Of a DNA stretch of 64,000 bases, positions 35,510 to 43,140 are shown piece after piece. The position numbers were made by a program, and so were the translations under genes. Numbering within the stretch: position 1 is the stretch's first letter; every line of letters starts with the position of its first letter. A model generated the notes under the pieces. The model did not search any database and was not told the origin of the DNA. It saw only the letters and a program-made list of their open reading frames with translations. The stretch covers positions 1 through 64,000 of the forward strand of contig CAKRHP010000003.1 of assembly GCA_934339135.1 (NCBI GenBank), given 5' to 3'. The stretch comes from an uncultured Lachnospiraceae bacterium. GTDB lineage: Bacteria > Bacillota > Clostridia > Lachnospirales > Lachnospiraceae.

Positions 35510-35821
35510 TCAGATTTGTTCAGCAACATCATTTAACTTTTCAATAACTTCGTACTTCAAAACATCTGCCACTAAAACGACATCTCTCTCTTCCATCGCC
35601 GACAGAGTTTCCTTTAAAGCATTCAATAAATCGTCCATATAAATTTCTTTATCAGGATTCTGTGCCGTATAATTTTGAACCACTTCGGTTATTTCCATTA
35701 TTTTTCCCAATGCTGTATTTAATTCTGAATAAGCTTCCTGCACCTTTTGCTGATAGAACATTTCTACAATAGATTCTAACTCATTTATGACTGTTTCAAT
35801 GTCTTTTTTTAAATCTTTCAC
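35510..35821 (-). CDS. Small helical protein related to the linker of the CgeB/Maf fusion
   Basis: 103 residues, GTG start with GGAGG at 7 bases. It is predicted entirely helical and acidic. The C-terminal half (LLNALKETLSAMEERDVVLV, then ADVLKYEVIEKLNDV) aligns with residues about 455-490 of the 922-residue fusion (ILNNLVEVQETRDYVLLADI, then LQLQLMSFLTQL). The gene sits between flagellin and the stand-alone Maf. Because the same module is covalently joined to Maf in the neighbour, the small protein is a likely non-covalent partner of the 610-residue Maf, perhaps bridging it to flagellin or to another glycosyltransferase. No named family was recognised. Confidence 0.7.
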   Translation of the reverse strand: MKDLKKDIETVINELESIVEMFYQQKVQEAYSELNTALGKIMEITEVVQNYTAQNPDKEIYMDDLLNALKETLSAMEERDVVLVADVLKYEVIEKLNDVAEQI

Positions 35822-35882
35822 TATTTATCCTCCATGATAATGGTTATTCCGCCCAAATATGCTATTGGAAATTTCCATATTT

Positions 35883-35913
35883 AAAAATACAGGGTCTGCC
35901 ACATAGCAGACCC
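35883..35913 (-). terminator. Terminator of the flagellin gene
   Basis: On the minus strand GGGTCTGC and GCAGACCC form a perfect 8-base stem with a 6-base loop, followed by TGTATTTTT. It lies about 35 bases after the flagellin stop. Confidence 0.8.
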
Positions 35914-35945
35914 CATATCGTTTTGATAATCCAACCAGTAAATAA

Positions 35946-36779
35946 TTACTGAAGAAGTGACAGCACACCCTGTGTTGCCTGATTTGCCTGAGCCAACATA
36001 GACTGACCTGCCTGCTGAAGGATGGAACTCTTTGAGTAAGATACCATCTCTTTTGCCATATCAAGATCACGGATACGGCTCTCTGCAGACTGCAGGTTCT
36101 CAGATGTATTATCTGCATTAGAAATTGTATGCTCCAGTCTGTTCTGGATAGCACCAAGGGTAGATCTCTGAAGAGATACCTTAGTCAATGCAGTATTTAC
36201 AATAGAGATAACAGATGTAATTCCAGCACCAGTTGATGTCTTGGAAATAATTGCTGCTACCTTTGTGTCACCAACACTCAGTGCTGCTGAGCTCATAGCT
36301 GAAATACTAAATGTGATCAACTGACCATTATTAGCACCAACCTGAAGAACCTTGCCTGTGAATCCACCAGAAAGAAGCTTCATGGTGTTGAACTCTGTCT
36401 GAGAAGAGATACGATCGATCTCAGATGTCAGAGCACGAACCTCAAGAGCGATAGCTGCACGGTCAGCTGTTACATAGGTATCGTTTGATGCCTGTACAGT
36501 TAACTCACGCATTCTCTGAAGTACTGAATGCATCTCTGAGAGAGCACCCTCTGCTGTCTGGATGAGTGATGTACCATCCTGAGCGTTTGTAGAAGCCTGA
36601 TTCAGACCACGGATCTGACCACGCATCTTCTCAGAAATAGAAAGACCTGCTGCATCATCTGCTGCACGGTTTACTCTGTAACCGGAAGAAAGCTTCTCTG
36701 TGCTCTTTGAAAGGTTTGTGTTTGTGATTCCAAGCTGTCTGTTAGCGTTTAACGCTGTCATGTTGTGTTGTACTATCAT
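35946..36779 (-). CDS. hag: Flagellin
   Basis: 277 residues, a short flagellin. The N-terminal D0/D1 domain (MIVQHNMTALNANRQLGI, SSGYRVNRAADDAAGLSISE, the TLR5-contact-like LQRMRELTVQASN) and the C-terminal D1/D0 domain (ENLQSAESRIRDLDMAKEMV, SILQQAGQSMLAQANQA, GVLSLLQ) are complete. The central region is only about 70 residues and rich in Ser/Thr, the likely glycosylated part. The start at 36779 has AAGGAGG 7 bases upstream; longer in-frame readings are untranslated leader. The gene has a sigma-28 promoter, a structured CsrA-type leader and its own terminator. No other flagellin is in the window. Confidence 0.97.
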   Translation of the reverse strand: MIVQHNMTALNANRQLGITNTNLSKSTEKLSSGYRVNRAADDAAGLSISEKMRGQIRGLNQASTNAQDGTSLIQTAEGALSEMHSVLQRMRELTVQASNDTYVTADRAAIALEVRALTSEIDRISSQTEFNTMKLLSGGFTGKVLQVGANNGQLITFSISAMSSAALSVGDTKVAAIISKTSTGAGITSVISIVNTALTKVSLQRSTLGAIQNRLEHTISNADNTSENLQSAESRIRDLDMAKEMVSYSKSSILQQAGQSMLAQANQATQGVLSLLQ

Positions 36780-36786
36780 AGTAATT

Positions 36787-36793
36787 CCTCCTT
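36787..36793 (-). promoter_or_regulatory. Flagellin ribosome binding site, also a GGA site
   Basis: AAGGAGG lies 7 bases before ATG 36779 and decides the start. It also contains the GGA core used by CsrA, so CsrA bound to the adjacent hairpin could cover it. Confidence 0.75.
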
Positions 36794-36800
36794 GAATATA

Positions 36801-36820
36801 CATTGGCATCCATGCCAATG
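36801..36820 (-). promoter_or_regulatory. CsrA-type hairpin next to the flagellin ribosome binding site
   Basis: CATTGGC and GCCAATG form a perfect 7-base stem around the loop ATGGAT. GGA in a hexaloop on a stable stem is the preferred CsrA target. It ends 8 bases before the AAGGAGG, as in the hag leader of Bacillus subtilis. Confidence 0.7.
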
Positions 36821-36851
36821 ATGTGATATGAAATTGTTTCCCTGCTCCCTG

Positions 36852-36877
36852 GGATTACGTCCTCCTGGACAACATCC
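36852..36877 (-). promoter_or_regulatory. Second GGA-loop hairpin in the flagellin leader
   Basis: GTCC-AGGA-GGAC forms a short stem with AGGA in the loop, extended after two mismatches by outer GGAT/ATCC arms. It lies between the promoter and the first hairpin, giving a second candidate CsrA dimer site. Confidence 0.55.
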
Positions 36878-36913
36878 TGTTCGAAACAGTAAGTAAAAAT
36901 TTACTTATATTAT

Positions 36914-36940
36914 ATATCGGAATGATTCCGAAATACTTAA
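36914..36940 (-). promoter_or_regulatory. Sigma-28 promoter of flagellin
   Basis: On the minus strand TTAAG and CCGATAT are separated by 15 bases (TCCGATAT against the consensus GCCGATAT), about 135 bases before the ATG. This is the expected class-3 flagellar promoter and leaves a long leader with the two GGA hairpins. Confidence 0.75.
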
Positions 36941-36968
36941 CACATTTTTTTAATTTTTTGGTAATTTT

Positions 36969-37457
36969 TTATTTTTTCTGATCCACAAAATAGGACTGCC
37001 ATGCCTGATGCTGGTTTGCCATATTATGATAATAGGCATTTGCCATCTGGTTATTTGCAGTAAATTCACGAATTTCCTGTCTGGCACCTGTGAGATAATT
37101 CTGAAATGCCGTCTTATTCCGATGTTCCTGTCCCTCGATCTGCAGTCCCGTATCGGTAATGCTCCGGATCAGATTCTGCATTTCAGTGATCTGCTGCTGA
37201 TACTGATATTTATTGTCCTTAATCGTCGTGCCAATTCTGGCAAACAGCGACTCAAATCCCCGGTTCAGAGTTTCCATTGTCTGAAGCAGGCTATCCTTTT
37301 GGTCGATAATGGAATCGAAACGATCCATATCCGGCTCCTGTGCAGATAATATTCTGCCCTGCTCATTCGTTAATTTCAACAAGCTGTTTAATACTTCCAG
37401 CTTTTTTTGCAGCGACTCCTGTAACGCTGATATGTATACTCCAGTATTATCATCCAT
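36969..37457 (-). CDS. FliT/FlgN-like flagellar chaperone candidate
   Basis: 162 residues, almost wholly helical with coiled-coil character (LQESLQKKLEVLNSLLKLTN, QQQITEMQNLIRSI). The layout resembles small flagellar export chaperones of the FlgN/FliT type. It is placed between fliS and flagellin, as fliT is in many Firmicutes. No sequence motif decides the family, so the call rests on size, helicity and position. It is probably the last gene of the flaG-fliD-fliS transcript. A chaperone for FliD or a control factor for export is inferred. Confidence 0.65.
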   Translation of the reverse strand: MDDNTGVYISALQESLQKKLEVLNSLLKLTNEQGRILSAQEPDMDRFDSIIDQKDSLLQTMETLNRGFESLFARIGTTIKDNKYQYQQQITEMQNLIRSITDTGLQIEGQEHRNKTAFQNYLTGARQEIREFTANNQMANAYYHNMANQHQAWQSYFVDQKK

Positions 37458-37550
37458 GCTCCATCCCCGCTAATTTTATGATACCGGGGCAGCAAATATT
37501 CTGCTCCGGCGGTTGCCACGAATTGCTCCATTTTATGTCATGAGTTTCCA

Positions 37551-37931
37551 TCAGGATACATGGTTTAACTTCATTACTTCCTTCCAGGTGTCCCGCATGG
37601 TCTTGATATGCTCTAACGCTTCCTCCATAACTGCCTTATCCTTTTTCATATTGGCCTCCACCAGACGGCGGTAAATATAGTCATAAACGTTATCAAAATC
37701 CTTTGCCACCGGATACTTCATATCAAGGGTAGAACGGAACTCCACGATAATATTCTGTACCTTTACGATATTCTTATGTGCTTTTTCAATATCGCCCTCG
37801 TCAATCGCTTCAATGGCGATATGCGAAAACTTAATTGCTCCATCATACAGCATTAAGGTCAATTTGGCCGGTGATGCTGTTTCGATTGAATTTTTCTGAT
37901 ATAACTGTGCTGCTTTATTGTATACTGCCAT
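37551..37931 (-). CDS. fliS: FliS: flagellin export chaperone
   Basis: 126 residues, the usual length. The N-terminus AAQLYQKNSIETASPAKLTL followed by MLYDGAIKF is the FliS signature, with the following helices (EKAHKNIVKVQNIIVEF, VYDYIYRRLVEAN) that bind the disordered C-terminus of flagellin. It keeps flagellin unpolymerised before export, the state on which Maf glycosyltransferases act. It lies downstream of fliD in the same operon. In B. subtilis FliW competes with CsrA for flagellin; FliS acts alongside that switch. Confidence 0.95.
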   Translation of the reverse strand: MAVYNKAAQLYQKNSIETASPAKLTLMLYDGAIKFSHIAIEAIDEGDIEKAHKNIVKVQNIIVEFRSTLDMKYPVAKDFDNVYDYIYRRLVEANMKKDKAVMEEALEHIKTMRDTWKEVMKLNHVS

Positions 37932-38050
37932 AACTCCACTCCATTTTCTAACAGAAATATCCCTGTTTTATTTATACTCTTTATAATTACATGCTAAATC
38001 CATTAAGCACGTTTGTGTTTGTATCATCCGTATCCTGTCATAACAGATCA

Positions 38051-40162
38051 TCAGCCACCCAGATAACTGGCCAGAGAGCTCTGCTGTGACTGCAGACTAG
38101 CCAATGATTTTTCCATTGCCGTAAACTGTTTATAATAGCGATCCTCCATGTCTGACAGTTTCGTTTCCCATGACTTAATATCCTTCTCATACTGGGTTAC
38201 CTGCTTTGTCATCTCTTTGTCATTATAGAAGGTCAAGGCACTGCTCATGGTCGTCGCCGCCATCTTTTTATTCAGGTTATTATACAGATCCGTAACAATT
38301 TTTGACATTACTTCCTGTACTACATCCGGATCTTCATTGATCAGATTCTCCAGAGTATTGGTTGAGTCCGCATAATCCTCGTCGTCCTCGTCTCCCTTGA
38401 TATGCAGGAGCCCATATTCTTTATAATCCTTACCTGTGGTAATACCCAGATTTGCCAGAGAATATGTCTTGCCATTGGAAGCAGTGACTGTTGTGCTCGT
38501 CATGGTAGTACGCATGGTCTGCATAATACCTTCCAAAGTGCTGTCACGGCGAAGCAGGGAATCCTTGATCTTGTTCTCCCATTTCTCCACTTCATCATCA
38601 GACATCTCTTTCTTCTGATCATCCGTCAACGGATCATACCCCTTTGCAGAGGATGCATAATAATACTTATTCATCTCTGACAAGATACTGTTATACTGCT
38701 CTACAAAATCCTTAATAGAATCATATACTGCACTGTTGTCATTGGATACCGTAATCTTTACTTCCTTATCGGAGGCAGATATCAGATCCAGTGTCAGTCC
38801 GTTAACGTCCAATGTAGTGTTGCTGCTGGTAAGCGTAGCACCATTGACCTGTACAACAGAATCCGCTGCGGCAATGACAGCCATTCCTGATCCGGATGCA
38901 TTCTCCTTGACTGCGGAACCATCAATGTTATCCATGCCAAGCTTTGTCAGGTCAGAAGATGATGCAGCACCGGCACCGCTGCTGATCTTGTCAGCAAAAC
39001 CATCTACTGCCACAATAATATCAGAATCTCTGTCTGCTTTGCTCTTGATGTCTGCATCCACAGAACCATTTTCCAAAGCATCTTCAATCTGCTTCTGATA
39101 GCCGTCTGATGCCAAATCCTCCTTGACCTTCTGACCGATCAGCTTATCCTTGACCACTGCCAGACGATCGGAGTCTGCATATGTATCATTGTCCATGCCG
39201 GCATCCTTCAATGCCTGGAGACCTGCATCTGTCAGCTTTTCAACGGTAGTCTGATTGCCATCCGCATCTGTCGTGGTCTCTGTAGTGATGTACTCAGCGG
39301 TATACTTATCCGTCAACTGCTTCGTATAATAATCAGTTACCTTTGTTTTGGCTGCCGCATCTGCAATGTCCTGCAGGCTCTTGTACGCCTTAGTCTTGGC
39401 TTCTGTAGTCTGCGCATTCTGCAGATCACTGAGTACCTGCTTGACCGTACTCTGATCTGTAGAAGAAAGGCTGCTGTAGTCCATGGTCTGGAGCAGAGCA
39501 TCTTTCGCCGCTGTCTGGTCTGCCGCCAAAGATGTCTGTGTGATCGTGAACTTACTGTCTACGCCGCTGTTCTTTGCACTGATAAAGAAACGGGACTGTT
39601 TCTCATCAAAGGAAGCATTTAACCCGGCATCCTTTAACTTCTGTACAAAATCTCCTACGGTAGTGTCCTGATCCACATAGAGATTGACCTTGGTATCTCC
39701 TGATGTAATCTCAATGGCAGAACTGCCGGAGGTATCAAATCCCAGGTCAGCCAGCTTTGTCGTAGAGGTAACAGCCGTATCAATCTGCTTACCGTTCTCA
39801 TCCGTCGTCTTATAGGTGCCAAGCTTTGCACTGGTGACATACTGTGCTGCTGCCAGCTGGCTTACCTTAACACTGTAGGAACCATTGGCTGCGGAAGACT
39901 TGGCCGTCGCAGTAAGCACAGAGGAATCCGAAGATGCAGCCTTCTTGGTAAGATAGCTGGACTGGAAACGCATCTTACCGGCATAATCGGTATAAAAGCT
40001 GTAGAGCTTCTTGTTCAGTCCGGACCAGATGGTCTGTGTCCACTCCAACTTGGTTTTCTTATTTTCTACCTTGGTCTTTTTGCTCTTCTGTGCCTCCATC
40101 AGAGCCGCTACGATAGACTCTGTATCAAGACCGGAAGTAAGACCTGTCATTCTGATCGCCAT
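38051..40162 (-). CDS. fliD: FliD: flagellar filament cap (HAP2)
   Basis: 703 residues, within the upper range for FliD. The N-terminal domain (MTGLTSGLDTESIVAALMEA, KLYSFYTDYAGKMRFQSSYL) and C-terminal domain (VEQYNSILSEMNKYYYASSA, YDPLTDDQ, DRYYKQFTAMEKSLASLQSQ) are standard. The middle region is acidic and rich in Thr and Ala. The last residues (QQSSLASYLGG) match the FliD C-terminus. It is exported by the flagellar type III system and needs no signal peptide. It follows flaG in the flaG-fliD-fliS operon. Confidence 0.95.
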   Translation of the reverse strand: MAIRMTGLTSGLDTESIVAALMEAQKSKKTKVENKKTKLEWTQTIWSGLNKKLYSFYTDYAGKMRFQSSYLTKKAASSDSSVLTATAKSSAANGSYSVKVSQLAAAQYVTSAKLGTYKTTDENGKQIDTAVTSTTKLADLGFDTSGSSAIEITSGDTKVNLYVDQDTTVGDFVQKLKDAGLNASFDEKQSRFFISAKNSGVDSKFTITQTSLAADQTAAKDALLQTMDYSSLSSTDQSTVKQVLSDLQNAQTTEAKTKAYKSLQDIADAAAKTKVTDYYTKQLTDKYTAEYITTETTTDADGNQTTVEKLTDAGLQALKDAGMDNDTYADSDRLAVVKDKLIGQKVKEDLASDGYQKQIEDALENGSVDADIKSKADRDSDIIVAVDGFADKISSGAGAASSSDLTKLGMDNIDGSAVKENASGSGMAVIAAADSVVQVNGATLTSSNTTLDVNGLTLDLISASDKEVKITVSNDNSAVYDSIKDFVEQYNSILSEMNKYYYASSAKGYDPLTDDQKKEMSDDEVEKWENKIKDSLLRRDSTLEGIMQTMRTTMTSTTVTASNGKTYSLANLGITTGKDYKEYGLLHIKGDEDDEDYADSTNTLENLINEDPDVVQEVMSKIVTDLYNNLNKKMAATTMSSALTFYNDKEMTKQVTQYEKDIKSWETKLSDMEDRYYKQFTAMEKSLASLQSQQSSLASYLGG

Positions 40163-40271
40163 AATAATCCTGCCTTTCTATTCTATAAAAACTGCTGTCT
40201 CAGACTGCCCAAAGCTCTCCACAGATTTCCGGACAATCTTACGCTTTATTTTATGTCTCACTTGCTTTTGT

Positions 40272-40697
40272 TTATCGTTTCTCATCCACAATGATCCCCG
40301 CAAGCTCCCAAATCTTCTGTAATGCTTCCAGAGATTTCTCCGGCGGCACCTCACGGATCAACTTGTCGGTATCCTTGTCATACACTTTGATCGAAACACG
40401 TCTGGTGGGTTCATCGTAGGAATACTCACAACGTGTTTTGCTGAGTTTCTGATTGGCCTCGGACATCATCGCATCAATGGTCGTTTTCGTCGGATCCTTT
40501 GCTCCCGGATTCTGCCCTTCTGCTCCACTGTCCTGATTCTGGTCAGCCGTACTGCTGTCGCCGGTCTGCACCTTTGTTACGATCGGTGCTGAGATTGGCG
40601 AATAACTGCTGCTCTTCCCTGTCGTACCTGCCTGTTTCGCTGTGTCAAAGTCTCCCTCCGTGTTGGACGCGACACCCGCTATTGCTTCAATTTTCAT
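40272..40697 (-). CDS. flaG: FlaG family protein
   Basis: About 141 residues. The C-terminal 70 residues form the FlaG domain (EANQKLSKTRCEYSYDEPTR, RVSIKVYDKDTDKLIREVPP, LEALQKIWELAGIIVDEK); the N-terminal half is a disordered stretch rich in Ser, Thr and Gly. FlaG proteins affect filament length and are often next to fliD. The ATG at 40697 has GGAGG 8 bases upstream; a GTG 9 bases earlier lies inside that site. A sigma-28 promoter lies about 55 bases upstream, so it heads its own operon. Confidence 0.9.
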   Translation of the reverse strand: MKIEAIAGVASNTEGDFDTAKQAGTTGKSSSYSPISAPIVTKVQTGDSSTADQNQDSGAEGQNPGAKDPTKTTIDAMMSEANQKLSKTRCEYSYDEPTRRVSIKVYDKDTDKLIREVPPEKSLEALQKIWELAGIIVDEKR

Positions 40698-40750
40698 CCT
40701 TAACACCTCCGTGTGCTTATGAATCGCCTTGTTGTCTTTTTCTGAATGTT

Positions 40751-40778
40751 ATATCGGCAAAACGGAGGGAAAATATTA
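40751..40778 (-). promoter_or_regulatory. Sigma-28 promoter of flaG-fliD-fliS
   Basis: On the minus strand a perfect GCCGATAT is preceded, 16 bases upstream, by TAAT. It overlaps the csrA terminator: the -35 element lies in the loop of that hairpin. Confidence 0.75.
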
Positions 40779-40790
40779 CATCTCCCTCCG
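40757..40790 (-). terminator. Terminator of csrA, overlapping the flaG promoter
   Basis: CGGAGGGA and TCCCTCCG form a perfect 8-base stem with a 12-base loop followed by TTTT. The T-run is short, so termination may be partial and allow read-through into flaG. Confidence 0.65.
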
Positions 40791-40850
40791 AAAACTTGTC
40801 AAATTTCAAATATTCCGCCTTTCCTGCTGCCCATCAGACGTATAAACAGT

Positions 40851-41087
40851 TTATTTGTTATTCTTTCCACCAAATGCATTTTTCAATGCCTCCACATCGA
40901 TCTCCTGTCCGGCAGCCTGTTTATTCTCCTCCTGGATCTGCAGATAGATCTCCTTGCGGTAAATCGGAACGGACTTCGGTGCACTAATGCCGATCTTTAC
41001 CTGATCTCCCTTGATCTCCAACAGGGTGATCTCGATGTCATTGCCCAGCATAATGGACTCATTGACTTTTCTTGCTAATGCCAGCAT
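40851..41087 (-). CDS. csrA: CsrA: RNA-binding translational regulator
   Basis: 78 residues. [20 protein letters not shown] and [20 protein letters not shown] are the conserved beta strands, with the RNA-binding residues at both edges (LARK near the N-terminus, the VPIYRKE region near residue 45). A C-terminal extension as in Firmicutes proteins offers the FliW-binding surface. It starts 2 bases after the fliW stop, the classical fliW-csrA pair. CsrA dimers bind GGA-loop hairpins in target leaders, and two such hairpins precede flagellin in this window. Confidence 0.97.
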   Translation of the reverse strand: MLALARKVNESIMLGNDIEITLLEIKGDQVKIGISAPKSVPIYRKEIYLQIQEENKQAAGQEIDVEALKNAFGGKNNK

Positions 41088-41089
41088 AT

Positions 41090-41536
41090 TTACACCTCCT
41101 TATCCGTTTTCATGATGAAGTGTTTGATCTCATAATCCTGATTCTCTGCCACAAGCTGCACTCCCTTCCGGGTGCCTGCATTAATGATCAGCGGAGCCTT
41201 CAGATTCACCGAGGTTTTCTCTACCTCCTTCGGGATCGTAGCCAGCACAAGGACCACCAGGTCATCCTCACCAAACTCGCCCAGACTTCGCAGCAGTTCA
41301 TCCTCAACTACAGGATCATAATCCTCCCGCACCTTCTGTGGATTTACCACCGGAAATGCCAGACTCTGCTCGGTAGTACACTGCAGCCATGAGAAAAACG
41401 GCTCTTCCTCTCCTTCGGAATCATACAGGATCGTATAATCTTTATATTCCTCAAAACCAAACAGACCATTCTCAAAATGAACGATCTTGCTGTCGTCCAT
41501 ATCGATCTCCCCAAAGTATCTTGTCTTAATCTTCAT
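41090..41536 (-). CDS. fliW: FliW: flagellin-binding antagonist of CsrA
   Basis: 148 residues of the FliW family: [74 protein letters not shown] and [15 protein letters not shown]. FliW binds either flagellin or CsrA; free FliW removes CsrA from flagellin mRNA once flagellin has been exported. It is downstream of flgL and directly precedes csrA, the common order in Firmicutes. With the hairpins found before flagellin, the whole feedback loop is encoded in this window. Confidence 0.97.
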   Translation of the reverse strand: MKIKTRYFGEIDMDDSKIVHFENGLFGFEEYKDYTILYDSEGEEEPFFSWLQCTTEQSLAFPVVNPQKVREDYDPVVEDELLRSLGEFGEDDLVVLVLATIPKEVEKTSVNLKAPLIINAGTRKGVQLVAENQDYEIKHFIMKTDKEV

Positions 41537-41584
41537 AGCTTTCCCTCATTTCTAAGCAAAATAATTGCAAATACCTTTTTCACA

Positions 41585-43117
41585 TTAAATATAATCCAGC
41601 AAAGTATTTCCCAGTATCTTGGACGTCGCTGTCAATGCATACTGATACAGATTATCTGCCTGTGTCATATTAATATAGGCATCAGAGATATCTACATCCT
41701 CGTTGTTGGACAACTGCTCCTCCACATCCACCTTCTGATCGGACAGCTTATCATAGGTCAGCTTCACACGGGAATATCTGGTTCCCAGATCCGCCACTGC
41801 CACATTGAGCTTCTCTTGTGCCTTATCTACCATCGTAAGACCTTTGCCAAAAGCTTCCGTCATAACAGTGACACGCAGAGAACGCTCTGTTTCCAGAGAT
41901 TCTTTATATGCCTCCAGATCCTTCTTTTCTGCCGGATCCTTGCAGTTTGCGATCATTTTTTCTGCATCGGAGATACGCTTTTCCACATCATCCACATCGT
42001 TGATGACATTTGCAAGATAATCAATTGTACGATAAATATCTGTGTCAATGGCATCCATCCCCTGTGTATTGACGGTCATATTCTGACTGAAGTTTACCTC
42101 ATACTGAATGGTCTGTTCCGCCGGATCAGAATAGGTGATCTCCTTCTTGGATACCTGATTGTAACTCTGACACTCAAAATACATCTCCGGCCGGATATCG
42201 CTCTTATCGAACTCAGATTTACAGTAATTCACCTGAAACTCCGCCTGATTTTCCTGAAGCTCCGTATAGATATTCTTGCCCACAAGCACTTCACCGGTGT
42301 CATAAAGATAAACCACCTCGTCATCCCCGACATCATAAGCATTCGCATCGCTGGAAGCTCTTGTGACAGTGTTGTAGGTTTTGGTGACACTCTGTCCCGC
42401 TGCATTCTTATAAGAGCTGGTCAAAGTAACATAATTTTCCTGTGTATTGGTGCCACCCTTCACGGAAGCATAGGATGCCTTGGAACAGTTCTTGTATGCC
42501 AGCTGAATCTTATAGAAGGACTGCTTTTTGATCTTTGTCATCTGATCCGCATAATCCTGCGCACTATTACCATCCTGATAAGTAACATTTCCTGTAACCA
42601 CATTTACCGTACTGATATCTGTATATTTGAAGTTTTCCTTAATATCATACGTAAGATTTTTGGTTGCCTCGCTAAATAACAGGGAAGTATCTGTCCGGTA
42701 ACCGGTAAAAACATATCTGCCGGAATAATCCGAGTTTGCCTCATCCTCAAAAATAGAAGACACATACTGCTTTAATACAGACAAGACAGAATTTCTCTCA
42801 TCCTGTGCCAGATAATCATTGGCTCCCTGGTTCAGATAGCCTTTCATATCCACCAGTACAGAGTTGATATTTTTCAGTGCGGACTCTGTGGTGTCCATCC
42901 ATGACATGGCATCCTTGACATTCTTTTCCACATACTGTGTGATCTGCGATACGGTACTTCGGTATTTCAGTGCACGTACGGCTACGGTAGGATCATCGGA
43001 AGGTCTCTGGATCTTTTTTTCTGATGTAAACTGCTCCTCATACTTGAGCAGACTGCTTTTTGCATTGCCAATATGTGACTGCGCACTATTGGATATCATC
43101 GAATTGGTTACTCTCAT
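41585..43117 (-). CDS. flgL: FlgL: flagellar hook-filament junction protein (HAP3)
   Basis: 510 residues. The N-terminus MRVTNSMISNSAQSHIGNAK and the motif EKKIQRPSDDPTVAVRALKY are typical of FlgL, as is the C-terminal D0/D1 helix (LTMVDKAQEKLNVAVADLG, MTQADNLYQYALTATSKIL). The central region is longer than in B. subtilis FlgL (about 300 residues). It forms the junction between FlgK and the filament. It follows the second flgK by 23 bases and precedes fliW, so it belongs to the flgM-flgN-flgK-flgK-flgL-fliW-csrA transcript. Confidence 0.93.
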   Translation of the reverse strand: MRVTNSMISNSAQSHIGNAKSSLLKYEEQFTSEKKIQRPSDDPTVAVRALKYRSTVSQITQYVEKNVKDAMSWMDTTESALKNINSVLVDMKGYLNQGANDYLAQDERNSVLSVLKQYVSSIFEDEANSDYSGRYVFTGYRTDTSLLFSEATKNLTYDIKENFKYTDISTVNVVTGNVTYQDGNSAQDYADQMTKIKKQSFYKIQLAYKNCSKASYASVKGGTNTQENYVTLTSSYKNAAGQSVTKTYNTVTRASSDANAYDVGDDEVVYLYDTGEVLVGKNIYTELQENQAEFQVNYCKSEFDKSDIRPEMYFECQSYNQVSKKEITYSDPAEQTIQYEVNFSQNMTVNTQGMDAIDTDIYRTIDYLANVINDVDDVEKRISDAEKMIANCKDPAEKKDLEAYKESLETERSLRVTVMTEAFGKGLTMVDKAQEKLNVAVADLGTRYSRVKLTYDKLSDQKVDVEEQLSNNEDVDISDAYINMTQADNLYQYALTATSKILGNTLLDYI

Positions 43118-43140
43118 GATTTCACACTCTCTTTCTGGTC

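Noticed and set aside
35822..35945. Sigma-28 promoter for the 103-residue protein and maf
   Set aside because: A CGATATGG-like box is present but there is no suitable -35 element and it overlaps the flagellin terminator stem.
41477..42679. 400-codon plus-strand open frame antisense to flgL
   Set aside because: It lies wholly opposite a clear flgL and fliW, has no ribosome binding site and an atypical composition rich in Ile, Leu, His and Cys, as expected for an antisense shadow.
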